DNA of 64,000 nucleotides, from positions 1 to 64,000 of the forward strand of contig NZ_BPQU01000028.1 in NCBI RefSeq assembly GCF_022179445.1, in the 5' to 3' direction. The DNA is from Methylobacterium mesophilicum. Lineage in GTDB: Bacteria > Pseudomonadota > Alphaproteobacteria > Rhizobiales > Beijerinckiaceae. Below the pieces are notes generated by a model. It ran no database searches, was not told where the DNA came from, and saw only the letters and a list, made by a program, of their open reading frames with translations. This document shows, in pieces, positions 8,438 to 17,250 of this stretch. Each line of letters starts with the position of its first letter. Within the stretch, counting starts at the first letter, position 1. The position numbers and the translations under genes are program-made.

Positions 8438-8814
8438 CGTGTTCCTCGCCGCCCCACGTGGCCGGCACCGAAGCCTCAATGCACTGAGACCTCACTCGCT
8501 TGCTCCCCCTCGCGCCCTCATCCTGAGGCGCGAGCGCAGCGAGCCTCGAAGGAGCCATCGAGGACTCGCCCGGCAGACTGGAGACCTCCTTCGAGGCGAC
8601 CGCTGCGCGAACGCGCCTCAGGATGAGGGCACGGGTTGCTTCGCCCCGTTGTGGCCGTGCGGGGGGCAAGGGTCAAACTGGCTCTCGCATGCGCCTGTCA
8701 CCCGATGGGCGATGTTCCGTACAGAGACCGTCTCATCCGCCCAACAGGTTCAGTTTCGCGGCGCGCGCCGCTATCCCGGGTGCGACCGCGAATAGAAATC
8801 AGGGAGGACACGCC
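8438..8814. other. Intergenic region with a repeat and divergent promoters
   Basis: A 377-bp gap between divergent aroQ and the DUF849 gene. It contains the inverted-repeat element at 8514-8630 and a ribosome site (AGGGAGG) for the rightward gene. I see no further gene. Confidence 0.5.
8514..8630. repeat. Interspersed inverted-repeat element
   Basis: A 117-bp unit bounded by perfect 17-bp inverted ends (GCCCTCATCCTGAGGCG and its complement). Inner complementary parts read GCCTCGAAGGAG and CTCCTTCGAGGC. From memory this family is frequent in Methylobacterium intergenic regions. It can fold into a long hairpin. Confidence 0.8.
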
Positions 8815-9657
8815 ATGGCAGGATCCCGCAGCGCAACGCCCGTGGTGATCGCGGTGGCGATCACCGGCTCGGTGCCGCGCAAGAAGGACAACCCGGCCGT
8901 GCCGGTCACGGTGGCCGAGCAGATCGAGTCGACGCAGCAGGCCTTCGAGGCCGGCGCGACGCTGGCCCATATCCACGTGCGCAACGACGACGAATCGCCC
9001 TCCTCCGACCCCGACAAGTTCGCCGCCGTGCAGGAGGGGCTGCGCACGCACTGCCCCGGGATGATCGTGCAGTTCTCCACCGGCGGCCGCGGGCGCGATC
9101 CCGCCGCCCGGGGGCTCTCGCTGAAGCACCGCCCCGACATGGCGTCACTCTCCACCGGCTCGGTGAACTTCCCGACCATCGTGTACGAGAACGGCGCCGG
9201 CCTGGTGACCGATCTGGCGAGCCAGATGAAGCAGCACGGGGTGCGGCCGGAGATCGAGATCTTCGACCTGTCGCACCTGCACGGTGCCAAGAGGCTGGTG
9301 GAGGCGGGCCTGATCGACGCGCGCCCGCACGTGCAGTTCGTGATGGGCGTCCAGAACGCGATGCCGGCCGAGGAGCACCTGCTCGACATCTTGCTCGCCG
9401 AGACGCGGCGGATCCTGCCCGACGCCACCTGGACCGCCGCCGGGATCGGCCGCAACCAGGCGGTCGTGATGGAGTGGGCGCTTGCCCGCGGCGCCGATGC
9501 GGTCCGCACCGGCCTGGAGGACAACATCCGGGTGACGAAGGACCGGCTCGCGGCGAGCAACGCCGAGTTGGTCGGCCTCGCAGCCGCGGCGGTCCGCAGC
9601 CACGGCCGCAACGTCGCCAGCCCCGCCGAGGCGCGGGCCGCACTGGGTCTGGGCTGA
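8815..9657 (+). CDS. DUF849 / beta-keto acid cleavage enzyme family protein
   Basis: A 280-residue TIM-barrel protein of the BKACE (3-keto-5-aminohexanoate cleavage enzyme-like) family, which splits beta-keto acids with acetyl-CoA. The start VVIAVAITGSVPRKKDNPAVP and the motif AHIHVRND, with zinc-ligand histidines 52 and 54, are typical. Later segments are FSTGGRG and a C-terminal ARGADAVRTGLEDN that closes the barrel. ATG 8815 has AGGGAGG about 8 nt upstream. The substrate is unknown because no carnitine or lysine-degradation genes adjoin it. Confidence 0.9.
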   Translation: MAGSRSATPVVIAVAITGSVPRKKDNPAVPVTVAEQIESTQQAFEAGATLAHIHVRNDDESPSSDPDKFAAVQEGLRTHCPGMIVQFSTGGRGRDPAARGLSLKHRPDMASLSTGSVNFPTIVYENGAGLVTDLASQMKQHGVRPEIEIFDLSHLHGAKRLVEAGLIDARPHVQFVMGVQNAMPAEEHLLDILLAETRRILPDATWTAAGIGRNQAVVMEWALARGADAVRTGLEDNIRVTKDRLAASNAELVGLAAAAVRSHGRNVASPAEARAALGLG

Positions 9658-9741
9658 ACGGAATCATATTCCGCACCCCCGTCTTGGACCGCGTCAAATC
9701 TCGTTGGCCGACAAGCGATCACTCGCGAAGCCTTTCGGGCA

Positions 9742-10479
9742 TCACGGCTTCCGGGCGACGATGGCGTGCAGTCTACCGACGGAGCGGTCCTGATCGACGA
9801 GGAAGCCAATCGCCTGCAATTCCTTCGCCACGGCAGCAGGCTGAAGCCGCAGCTTCCGATAGCTGCTTTTGCGCAGCGTCCAACCGTCATTGTCGCGGAT
9901 ATGGATGATATCGGTCACGACGACGCTTTCAGGCTCGTAGTCCAGTGCGCAGACCATCAAACGCTGGTCGTCCGCCCGAACCGGAATGAAGCGATCTAAT
10001 CCTGTCAGTTCGAGCGAAAGATCGCGAAACGTCAGGACCAAACGACCTGTCACACGTAGCACGTCATGCGCATCGCGGAAGAGCTTCGATACGTCGCCGC
10101 GATCGTCGAGATGCGTGAGGGTATCGCCCATACATACAATCGCATCGACGCTTTCGCGCTCAACCAATGTCGCGAAGCTGCGCATATCGGCCAATCGCGG
10201 TTCGATAGGAGTTCCCGCTCTAAGAGCATTCAATTCATCGAGCAGAGCGCGACAGTTATCGATTGCAATAACTGATTCGAAGCCGAGATCGCTGAGAGCA
10301 AAGCTCTGGTAGCCAGGCCCGCAACCGAGATCGATGGCTCGACCATTCGTTCGTGAATATATTCCAAGATCCCAAAGCAGATTCCGCTGCTCGGAAACCT
10401 TTTCAGCGAACGATGAACCGTTCATCCATGAGTAGTGATCTGCAAGAAGATTGTCGTAATGGGCTTGCACATGGCTCAT
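9742..10479 (-). CDS. Class I SAM-dependent methyltransferase
   Basis: A 245-residue Rossmann methyltransferase. Motif I reads AIDLGCGPGYQS, motif II VIAIDNC, and VDAIVCMGDTLTHL is the motif-IV-like stretch, followed by HDVLRVTGRLVLTFRD. The C-terminal half is a mixed sheet with no recognisable substrate domain. ATG 10479 is selected because GGAG lies 7 nt upstream; an in-frame ATG exists at 10512. It is monocistronic next to tRNA-Gly. The methyl acceptor cannot be named from sequence. Confidence 0.85.
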   Translation of the reverse strand: MSHVQAHYDNLLADHYSWMNGSSFAEKVSEQRNLLWDLGIYSRTNGRAIDLGCGPGYQSFALSDLGFESVIAIDNCRALLDELNALRAGTPIEPRLADMRSFATLVERESVDAIVCMGDTLTHLDDRGDVSKLFRDAHDVLRVTGRLVLTFRDLSLELTGLDRFIPVRADDQRLMVCALDYEPESVVVTDIIHIRDNDGWTLRKSSYRKLRLQPAAVAKELQAIGFLVDQDRSVGRLHAIVARKP

Positions 10480-10647
10480 CAGAAGCTCCGTGCCAGGCTT
10501 TTTCGAACGCATTACATTCGTTCAGGGCTGCTTGTCGAGATTGCGTTCCGAGAGCCGCGTATCTCCCAGCGCCTTTCAACCGATCGCCGACACGGCCCAG
10601 AAGCCCATCTTCTCACGGGCCGGACGGCGTGCTAACGGTCCGCCCGC

Positions 10648-10721
10648 GCGGGTGTAGCTCAATGGTAGAGCAGCAGCCTTCCAAGCTGAATACCCGGGTT
10701 CGATTCCCGGTACCCGCTCCA
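10648..10721 (+). tRNA. tRNA-Gly (anticodon TCC)
   Basis: A 74-nt cloverleaf with acceptor stem GCGGGTG/TACCCGC (one G-U pair), D arm TAGCTCAATGGTAGAGCA, anticodon loop CTTCCAA giving TCC, T arm GGGTTCGATTCCC and encoded CCA. The anticodon reads glycine codons GGA/GGG. Confidence 0.97.
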
Positions 10722-10800
10722 CGCCGTCTCACCATCTGAAGCCGCCGGCAGCGGCAGGATATCGGATCGGTCGGCGCGGGCCTCCCAGCCGCGGACGCCC

Positions 10801-11760
10801 TCAACGATCCATCGCAAAATCCCGCTCGCGGAAACGCTCTCGGTCGATGGTCGCGCCCGACCGTCGGACCTGTGAGGGCGTGAGGCCGAAGCGCTTGCGG
10901 AACGTGCGGTTGAAGTAGGACAGGTCGCCGAACCCGACATCGAAGGCAATCTCGCTCACCGGCCGGGCATCCTCGGCATCCGTCAGGCGCTGCATCGCCC
11001 GGTCGAGGCGTCGGGCGAGGACAAAGCCCGAGAAGGTCTCACCCTCTGCCTGAAACATCGCCTGGACCTGCCGACTGGAGATCTGCTGGGCTTGCGCCAC
11101 GGCCTCCAGGCTCAGGTCCGGCCGGCCGAGGCGCTGCTCGACCTCAGCCTTGAGCGCCTGGATTCGCAGGTCGCGCCGACTCGGGCCGGGCGCGGAAATC
11201 GCGGGGCCCGGCTCGCGCACGATGAAGGCCAGCAGCTGCGCGAGGTGCTCGCGGACGAGATCTGCGATGCCCGGGGCGCCCACGGGGATCAGGCCCCGCA
11301 GGAGGCTCGCGCCGTAGACGGTCAGCGTCTGCAGGCCCGGATGGTCCCGCCCGATCCGCCGGATGTGCCCTGTCTCCAGCGCGGCGAGGGGACCGGTCAG
11401 CCGCTCCCGGTCGATCGCCAGGAGGTCGATCCGGTCGACGCCCAGCGCGTCGAAGAGGGCGCCCCGGCTCGTGGCTACCAGCAGTGCGTCCCTGGAGCAG
11501 CAGGCGACCTTGCACCCGCCCTGGGTCACCTCGAGTCGCCCGATTGCGGGCCGCACCAGCAGCAGGCGCTCGCCCGGGCCCTCGTCGCGCCAGGAGCGGG
11601 ACGGCTCGAACACCGAGGCGATGCCGAGGTCCGGAACGATGCGAATCGCCGTCCGGCCCCGGAACGGGAGGGAATCCGAGTCCTCGCGCGTCTCCGGGAC
11701 GATGCCGGCTGCCGCCCCGCGGGTCGCAGCCTGCACTGCGGCGCTCATCGCGGCGTCCAT
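10801..11760 (-). CDS. AraC-family transcriptional regulator
   Basis: A 319-residue regulator with an AraC-binding-like N-terminal domain (about residues 35-205) and a C-terminal double helix-turn-helix (about 215-312). The HTH region contains SLEAVAQAQQISSRQVQAMF and the AraC signature VSEIAFDVGFGDLSYFNRTF. ATG 11760, with GAGGGG about 7 nt upstream, is favoured over 11865. It is divergent from the TonB receptor gene and shares its promoter region. It is therefore a likely siderophore-responsive activator of the island, as in PchR/AlcR systems; this role is inferred from position. Confidence 0.9.
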   Translation of the reverse strand: MDAAMSAAVQAATRGAAAGIVPETREDSDSLPFRGRTAIRIVPDLGIASVFEPSRSWRDEGPGERLLLVRPAIGRLEVTQGGCKVACCSRDALLVATSRGALFDALGVDRIDLLAIDRERLTGPLAALETGHIRRIGRDHPGLQTLTVYGASLLRGLIPVGAPGIADLVREHLAQLLAFIVREPGPAISAPGPSRRDLRIQALKAEVEQRLGRPDLSLEAVAQAQQISSRQVQAMFQAEGETFSGFVLARRLDRAMQRLTDAEDARPVSEIAFDVGFGDLSYFNRTFRKRFGLTPSQVRRSGATIDRERFRERDFAMDR

Positions 11761-12081
11761 ACCGGGCCCCTCGTCGGCGTGGCGACCAGGCAACGTCGTT
11801 TCGTCATCGCGCCCCCTCGCCGCGTAGCTGCGCAGCAGTCCGTACTCTTGCGCGCCCGAGTCCAAGCGGGAGCGAAATCATCATGTTAGAGCGGCCTAGA
11901 GATGTCGAGACTTTATGCATCCTCGACCAATCGTCTCGGCGCTGAAAGTCGCGATAATATCGATTTAGACAAATTTTAAACTGGGCGGACGCCGATGTCT
12001 CGCGTTCTCTACACGCAGAATCCGGCCCGGCAGTTTTGGAAGGCGTCCCAACGCGGACGCGCAGGGGTGGGTCTGACAAGC
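11761..12081. promoter_or_regulatory. Divergent promoter region, AraC regulator and TonB receptor
   Basis: A 321-bp spacer between divergent genes. It is markedly AT-rich around 11940-11985 compared with its surroundings and contains the ICE-like box at 11964-11980. An in-frame ATG at 11995 precedes the receptor but gives no signal peptide, so I treat the stretch up to 12081 as untranslated leader. Confidence 0.55.
11964..11980 (+). promoter_or_regulatory. Irr/ICE-like iron box upstream of the TonB receptor
   Basis: Inverted repeat TTTAGACAAATTTTAAA: two 7-nt arms separated by 3 nt. It matches a TTTAGAA-N3-TTCTAAA pattern, recalled for the Irr iron control element of Hyphomicrobiales, at 12 of 14 arm positions. 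It sits 102 bp before the receptor start in an AT-rich patch. A second such box precedes iucA. Confidence 0.5.
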
Positions 12082-14301
12082 ATGCGTACCATTCGTCTCG
12101 TCGCGATCCTCGGTGCGGGGACTGCCCTGGCCGGGCCGGCCCGGGCCGAGACCGCCGCACCCGTCGTCGCCCTCGACGAAATCTCTGTGACGGCCACCCG
12201 CGCGCCGCGCCGGATCGAGGACGTGCCGCAGAGCGTCCAGGTCGTCGACCGCGACCAGATCCGCCAGCAACTCGCCCTGACCTCAAGTCCCTCGGCCGTG
12301 CTCTCGAAGCTGGTGCCGGGATTCTCGGTACCGAACGGCACGATCTCCAGCGCCTCAGAAAGCTTCCGGGGCCGCAACCTCCTGGTGCTGATCGACGGCG
12401 TGCCGGTGAATACGCCGCTGCGCGACGTCTCGCGCATCCTCAATCTGATCGACCTCAATTCGGTGGAGCGGATCGAGGTGGTGGCCGGCGCCTCCAGCCT
12501 CTACAGCGCGGGCGCCACCGGCGGCACCGTGAACTTCATCACCCGGCGCCCGACGGACGGGGCTCCGGTCGTCACGGTCAACACGGCGATCCGGACCTTC
12601 ACGGCCGACCCGGTTCACGGCGTCGCGCCCGAGACATCGATCAGTGTGACCGGCAAAGTGCCGGACGGCGTCGATTACGCGTTCACCGGCTCCGGTCGGT
12701 TCGCCACCCGCACCTTCGACGGCAAGGGGCGGGAATTGCCCTCCGACGGTCAGCTCGGCCAGGGCGGTGCCGACCGCTTCCAGCTCGGCAACATCAACCT
12801 GCGGCTCGGCTACGACCTCGATCTCACCAAACGCGTCGAGTTCGGCCTCACCCAGATCCTGCTCAACCAGGATCCGCGCTACCTCACCGATTACAGCGGC
12901 TCCTTCGCCCGGCCCGACTACGCGCGAAGCTATATCGGCCTGCCGGTCGCCGAGGATACGCGCTCACTGTACCTACGCTATACGGATCGGGATACGCCGC
13001 TCGGCAGTTTCTCGATCCTCGGTTTCTACAACGACATCAACAAGCGCTTCAATTATTCGCAGTTCGCCTATCCGGCCAACCCGTTCGTCACCTACTCGTT
13101 CATCCCCACCGCGCCCACGAGCCTGGCCAACCAGACCGCGCTCGCCACCGAGCGCGGCGGCATCAACCTCACCCTCGACACCGACCTGAGCGTCCTCCTG
13201 CCCGGGCTGAAGCTGACCTGGGGCTCCGACATAATCTCGGAATCAACCCGGCAGCGGGCGCGGGACGGCACCGACGTGTTCACGCCCCTGCAGCAGAACA
13301 GCTACGCCGGCTTCGCCCTGCTCCAGCTGCCGATCGGCGAGCGGCTGACCGTACGTGCCGGCATGCGCTACGAGCACTTCGACCTCGACGTCGCGGGCTT
13401 CACCCGGCCAACGACCTTCGCGGCAAGCGCGGCGCGCAACGCCCTGGGCTACTCGACCTTCGTGCTGCCAGCCCTCAACGTCACCGGCGGCAAGTTCTCC
13501 TACTCAGCCCCGACCTTCAACGCAGGCGCGACCTTCAACCTGCTGCCGGGCATCGACCTCTACGGCGGCTTCAGCCAGGGCTACGCGCTCGCCGATATCG
13601 GCGCCTTCACGCGCCGGGCCGGCCTGTCCCTCGCCTATGCCTGCCCGATCTCCCGTCCGTTCTGCCTGCCGGCGGGCACCACCATCGCGTATTCCAGCAT
13701 CGCCCCGCAGGCGCAGATCGTGAACTCCTACGATTTCGGCGTCCGCGGCCGGAGCGGGATCTTCTCCGGCAGCCTCGGCGGGTTCGTGTCGACCTCCGAC
13801 GACGGCACGACGTTCGACCCGCTCACCAACAAGCTGAGCCAGCAGAAGGAGATGATCTACGGGGTCGAGTTCACCGGGAACGCGCAGGTCACGGAGCAAC
13901 TGAATCTCGGCACCGTACTCGGCTACCGCGAGGGCCGCTACGACACCAACAAGGACGGGCGCCTCGACAGCTACCTGCCGAACAACCGCATCGGCGCCCC
14001 CTTCCACGGCACGCTATCGGGGACCTACCTGTTCGCGAACGGCGTCTCGCTCCGGGTCGAGGGTGAGGGCTTCAGCGGCCGCGACGCCCGCATCGACCTC
14101 ATCGGCACCCGCTTCCGCTTGAAGGACGCCTTCACGGTGAACGCCGCGTTCGGCGCCCCCCTGGCCGGGGGCGAGCTCTACGCATCCGTCGATAACCTGT
14201 TCGACCGTGCCTACTGGAATCCGACCGCGACCTCGGTGCGCAACCTGACCGTCTTCGGGCTCGGGCGCACCGTCACCGTCGGCTACCGCAGGACGTTCTG
14301 A
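12082..14301 (+). CDS. TonB-dependent siderophore receptor
   Basis: Outer-membrane gated channel of 739 residues for uptake of a ferric siderophore. A signal peptide (about residues 1-22, cleavage after ARA) is followed by a TonB box in DEISVTATR (32-40). The plug domain (about 45-165) contains LVLIDGVPVN and IERIEVVAGASSLYSAGATGG, and a 22-strand barrel ends with the terminal phenylalanine of VTVGYRRTF. ATG 12082 is preferred because it begins the signal peptide. It heads an apparent operon with the next two genes. The neighbouring iucABCD suggests an aerobactin-type ligand. The upstream ICE-like box implies iron control. Confidence 0.93.
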   Translation: MRTIRLVAILGAGTALAGPARAETAAPVVALDEISVTATRAPRRIEDVPQSVQVVDRDQIRQQLALTSSPSAVLSKLVPGFSVPNGTISSASESFRGRNLLVLIDGVPVNTPLRDVSRILNLIDLNSVERIEVVAGASSLYSAGATGGTVNFITRRPTDGAPVVTVNTAIRTFTADPVHGVAPETSISVTGKVPDGVDYAFTGSGRFATRTFDGKGRELPSDGQLGQGGADRFQLGNINLRLGYDLDLTKRVEFGLTQILLNQDPRYLTDYSGSFARPDYARSYIGLPVAEDTRSLYLRYTDRDTPLGSFSILGFYNDINKRFNYSQFAYPANPFVTYSFIPTAPTSLANQTALATERGGINLTLDTDLSVLLPGLKLTWGSDIISESTRQRARDGTDVFTPLQQNSYAGFALLQLPIGERLTVRAGMRYEHFDLDVAGFTRPTTFAASAARNALGYSTFVLPALNVTGGKFSYSAPTFNAGATFNLLPGIDLYGGFSQGYALADIGAFTRRAGLSLAYACPISRPFCLPAGTTIAYSSIAPQAQIVNSYDFGVRGRSGIFSGSLGGFVSTSDDGTTFDPLTNKLSQQKEMIYGVEFTGNAQVTEQLNLGTVLGYREGRYDTNKDGRLDSYLPNNRIGAPFHGTLSGTYLFANGVSLRVEGEGFSGRDARIDLIGTRFRLKDAFTVNAAFGAPLAGGELYASVDNLFDRAYWNPTATSVRNLTVFGLGRTVTVGYRRTF

Positions 14302-14304
14302 GGG

Positions 14305-14667
14305 ATGGTCGCCCTCGAAGAGGCCGACGACCTCATGGTCCTGCGCTATCTCGGTCCAACCGAGCCGGGCGACGAGACCGCCTACCTCGACGCCCTGGAG
14401 CAGGTGGGCGCACGGACTGAGCCGTTCGCCCTGATCCTGGTGCTCGGCGGCGTCGGCAAACTTTCGGCGGCTTCCGAAAAGGCCCAGGCTCTCTGGTTCA
14501 AGCGCACGCGCGCCGACCTCGAGCGGCACTGCCGCGGCCTCGTGATCGTGCGGCCGGGCTTCGAGGAGGCGGGCGCCGACGTATTCCGCCGGCTCTGGAA
14601 CTTCCCGATCGAGATCGCCCCCGACGAGCCGGCCGCCCGGGCCTCCGCACGGGCCTATCTCTCATGA
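14305..14667 (+). CDS. Hypothetical protein in siderophore uptake operon
   Basis: A 120-residue cytoplasmic protein that I do not recognise. It starts 3 bp after the receptor stop and overlaps the next gene by 4 bp (ATGA), so translation is coupled with both. The sequence is a plain alpha/beta mix (FALILVLGGVGKLS; GLVIVRPGF) without signal peptide, cysteines or known motifs. The layout hints at an STAS/SpoIIAA-like fold, but that is speculative. Location between receptor and importer argues for an accessory role in ferric-siderophore import or processing. Confidence 0.75.
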   Translation: MVALEEADDLMVLRYLGPTEPGDETAYLDALEQVGARTEPFALILVLGGVGKLSAASEKAQALWFKRTRADLERHCRGLVIVRPGFEEAGADVFRRLWNFPIEIAPDEPAARASARAYLS

Positions 14668-15917
14668 GCGCCGCCTCCTCGGCACCCGCCGCCGTGGCCG
14701 TCACGGCCGACGGGCGGCGCGAGCGGTACTCGCTCTTCGTGGTGCTCGCCGCCCTCTACATGGCGCAGGCGATCCCCTCCTACCTGATCGCCGCTGCGCT
14801 CCCGCCGATCATGCGCGAGGCCGGCGTGTCCCGGGCGGGGATCGGCTATCTGAGCCTCCTGTTCCTGCCCCTCGTGCTGAAGTTCCTCTGGGCGCCGCTG
14901 ATCGACCGTGTGCGGCCCTTCGCGCGGGCGCACCGGGCGGGGTGGGTGGTGATGACCCAGGTCGGCGTGATCGGTTGCATCCTCGCGATGCTGCCGCTCG
15001 GCCCCACCAACGTGCCCGGGATCATCGGCGTCGGCTTCCTCGCCGCGCTGCTGATCGCGACGCAGGACATCGCCACCGACGGCTACGCCGTGAAGCGGTT
15101 GCGGCCGGAAGATCGCGCCATCGGTAACGCCATACAGGGGGGTTCGGTCGCCCTCGGGGTGGTGGTCGGCGGAACGCTGAGCCTCGTCCTCTACCATCAT
15201 GTCGGCTGGACCGGGATGCTGCTGAGCGCGGCGGCCTTCTCGGTGCCGCCGCTGCTGGCCGCCTTCGCCATGCGCGAGGAAGCGCCCGAGACCGGCGCCA
15301 CCGCGCCGCGGCCCTCGATCCGGGCCTTCCTGCGGCGGCCGGAGGTGCACACCATCCTGTGGGTGGCGCTCACCTACCGGGTGAGTGAGGGGCTCGTGAA
15401 GGCCATGGAGGGCGCCTACCTGGTCGATGCGGGCGTACCCCTCGACCGGATCGGCTACCTGTCCGGCGTCTCGGCGATGACCGCGGGGCTCGCCGGCTCC
15501 GGCGTCGCAGCGCTGCTGGTCCGCCGCTACGGCACGGCCGCGACCCTCGGCCTGCTGGGCGGGCTGCGGACTCTCTGCTTCGCCCTGTTCACGGCGCATG
15601 CCTTCGGGGCTGTCGTCGGCCTGTGGCCTCTGTTCGGCGCGGCAGGGTTCCAGACCCTGATCCGCTACATGGAGATCGTGGCGCTCTACAGCCTGTTCAT
15701 GGCGGTCTCTTCAGCGGAGCAGCCGGGCACCGACTTCACGATCCTCGCCTGCGCGCAACTCGTGGTCTACCTCGTCGGCTCACTGATCTCGGGCAAGCTC
15801 GCCGACCTCCTCGGCTACGGCGCCCTGTTCGGGCTCGCGACGTTCCTTTCCGGCCTCGCAACGATGGCGACCGTCCGGCTGCTCGGGACCGGCCGCACCG
15901 GTCAGGCCACCGGATGA
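14664..15917 (+). CDS. RhtX/FptX-family siderophore importer (MFS)
   Basis: A 417-residue inner-membrane transporter with about 12 hydrophobic segments. The start YSLFVVLAALYMAQAIPSYL followed by LVLKFLWAPLIDR, and the later ATQDIATDGYAVK, match the AmpG-like RhtX/FptX group. That group imports rhizobactin 1021 or pyochelin across the inner membrane as a single-protein permease. It lies in an operon with the TonB receptor. Its 3' end overlaps the convergent exporter gene by 16 bp. The ferric aerobactin-type siderophore is the inferred substrate. Confidence 0.88.
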   Translation: MSAASSAPAAVAVTADGRRERYSLFVVLAALYMAQAIPSYLIAAALPPIMREAGVSRAGIGYLSLLFLPLVLKFLWAPLIDRVRPFARAHRAGWVVMTQVGVIGCILAMLPLGPTNVPGIIGVGFLAALLIATQDIATDGYAVKRLRPEDRAIGNAIQGGSVALGVVVGGTLSLVLYHHVGWTGMLLSAAAFSVPPLLAAFAMREEAPETGATAPRPSIRAFLRRPEVHTILWVALTYRVSEGLVKAMEGAYLVDAGVPLDRIGYLSGVSAMTAGLAGSGVAALLVRRYGTAATLGLLGGLRTLCFALFTAHAFGAVVGLWPLFGAAGFQTLIRYMEIVALYSLFMAVSSAEQPGTDFTILACAQLVVYLVGSLISGKLADLLGYGALFGLATFLSGLATMATVRLLGTGRTGQATG

Positions 15918-17098
15918 CGGGGGTCGTCCGGGCGAAGCCGCACGGCGGCAACGATCAGGGCAAGGCCCAACGTCGCGCAGGTCCAGAACGGCAGCGCGGG
16001 CGCGATCCGGAACGCCGCGCCGCCGCAGAGGGCTCCGATCCCCTGGCCGAGCACGTGGACGCTCGCGAGCCAGCCGGCGGCCGCGGCCTGGGCGTGCCCG
16101 GGCATCCGGGCGACCAGGGCGGCGGTGTAATGCGGGGTCGCCAGGGCAATGCCGGCGCCCACCACGACCGTCCCGAGCACGGCGACCCAGGCGGCGGGAG
16201 CACAGGCGGTCACGCCTGCACCCGCGGCGAAGCCTGCAAGCCCGAGGCTGAGATTGCGCCGCAGGTTCGGGCCGAGGCGCGGCACCAGGACGAGTTGCGT
16301 CAGGATCATCGTCACCGCGACGAGCGCGAAGGTCGCGCCGGCAAGACCTGCGGCGCCCGGCGCGTCGAGGTTGAAGCGCTTCTGCAGGAACAGGCCGAGC
16401 ACGATCTGGATCTGGCCGAGGCCGAGGGTCAGGGCGAAGCCGATCCCCATCAGCGGTGCGGCCGCGCGCAGGACGCCACCGCGATCCGCCCCCGCCGCCC
16501 TGGCGCCAGGGCTGCCGCCCGGGAGGTCGGGCGCGGCCAGGAGCAGCAACGGGCTCGCCGCCAGCACCGCCAGGGGCGCGGCGGTCCCGAACACCCCGAC
16601 GCCCATCGCCAGCGAGCCGAGGATGCGCCCTGCCGAGAGTCCGGCACCGAGCCGGCCGAGCGCCGCCGGGCGTGCCGTTTCCGCCACCGACCCCAGCACG
16701 GCAGCCTGGGCATGCGGCATCACCCCGGCGGCTCCCGCTCCGTAGGCGATCCGCGAGGCGACGAGCAGCACCAGGGCTCCAGCGACGGGCAGGGCCGGCA
16801 CCGTCAGGGCCAGGGCGAACAGACCATGGCCGAGCGCCATCAGGGCGGCCAGTGCCGCGAACAGCCGGCGCAGACGCAAACCGGTCCCCCAGTTCCCCCA
16901 GGCCGGCGCGCAGACCAGGAATGCGACCGCCCCGGCGAAGGCGACGCCCCCCATCGCGACCGCATCGAGCCCTGTGCGCTCGGCTACCACGGGGACAAGG
17001 GCGAGCACGGCCGATTGTCCGAACCCCACCGAGGCCGCGGCGAGAGATAGTCGCCCGGCCACTCCAGACCCGGGAGTGCGCACATCGATCCGAACCAT
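15902..17098 (-). CDS. MFS transporter, probable siderophore exporter
   Basis: A 398-residue major facilitator protein with about 12 transmembrane helices; the N-terminal half contains the MFS repeat VASRIAYGAGAAGVMPHAQAA. GGAGG lies 5 nt before ATG 17098. The gene is divergent from iucA and shares its AT-rich, ICE-boxed promoter region, a position usual for NIS-siderophore exporters. Since the importer and receptor are separately encoded, export of the newly made siderophore is the likely job. The direction of transport cannot be read from sequence. Confidence 0.8.
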   Translation of the reverse strand: MVRIDVRTPGSGVAGRLSLAAASVGFGQSAVLALVPVVAERTGLDAVAMGGVAFAGAVAFLVCAPAWGNWGTGLRLRRLFAALAALMALGHGLFALALTVPALPVAGALVLLVASRIAYGAGAAGVMPHAQAAVLGSVAETARPAALGRLGAGLSAGRILGSLAMGVGVFGTAAPLAVLAASPLLLLAAPDLPGGSPGARAAGADRGGVLRAAAPLMGIGFALTLGLGQIQIVLGLFLQKRFNLDAPGAAGLAGATFALVAVTMILTQLVLVPRLGPNLRRNLSLGLAGFAAGAGVTACAPAAWVAVLGTVVVGAGIALATPHYTAALVARMPGHAQAAAAGWLASVHVLGQGIGALCGGAAFRIAPALPFWTCATLGLALIVAAVRLRPDDPRHPVA

Positions 17099-17164
17099 GA
17101 CACCTCCGTCCGCGCACGGATCTTATTGGCGCGATAACCGGCATGGCAACCTTCACACCATAAA

Positions 17165-17181
17165 TTTAAAATAGTTCTATA
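17165..17181 (+). promoter_or_regulatory. Irr/ICE-like iron box between exporter and iucA
   Basis: Inverted repeat TTTAAAATAGTTCTATA, two 7-nt arms with a 3-nt spacer. It matches the TTTAGAA-N3-TTCTAAA pattern at 12 of 14 arm positions. It lies 69 bp before iucA and 66 bp before the divergent exporter start, in an AT-rich patch. It has the same architecture as the box before the TonB receptor, so both halves of the island may be co-regulated by iron. Confidence 0.5.
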
Positions 17182-17250
17182 GTATTAATCATCTATTGCG
17201 CCCCATTTTTCTTTTGTCTATTGGCAATGCCGCGATATGAAGAGGGTCGT

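Noticed and set aside
11995..12081. Upstream start for the TonB receptor
   Set aside because: ATG 11995 would place 29 extra residues before the signal peptide, which starts at 12082.
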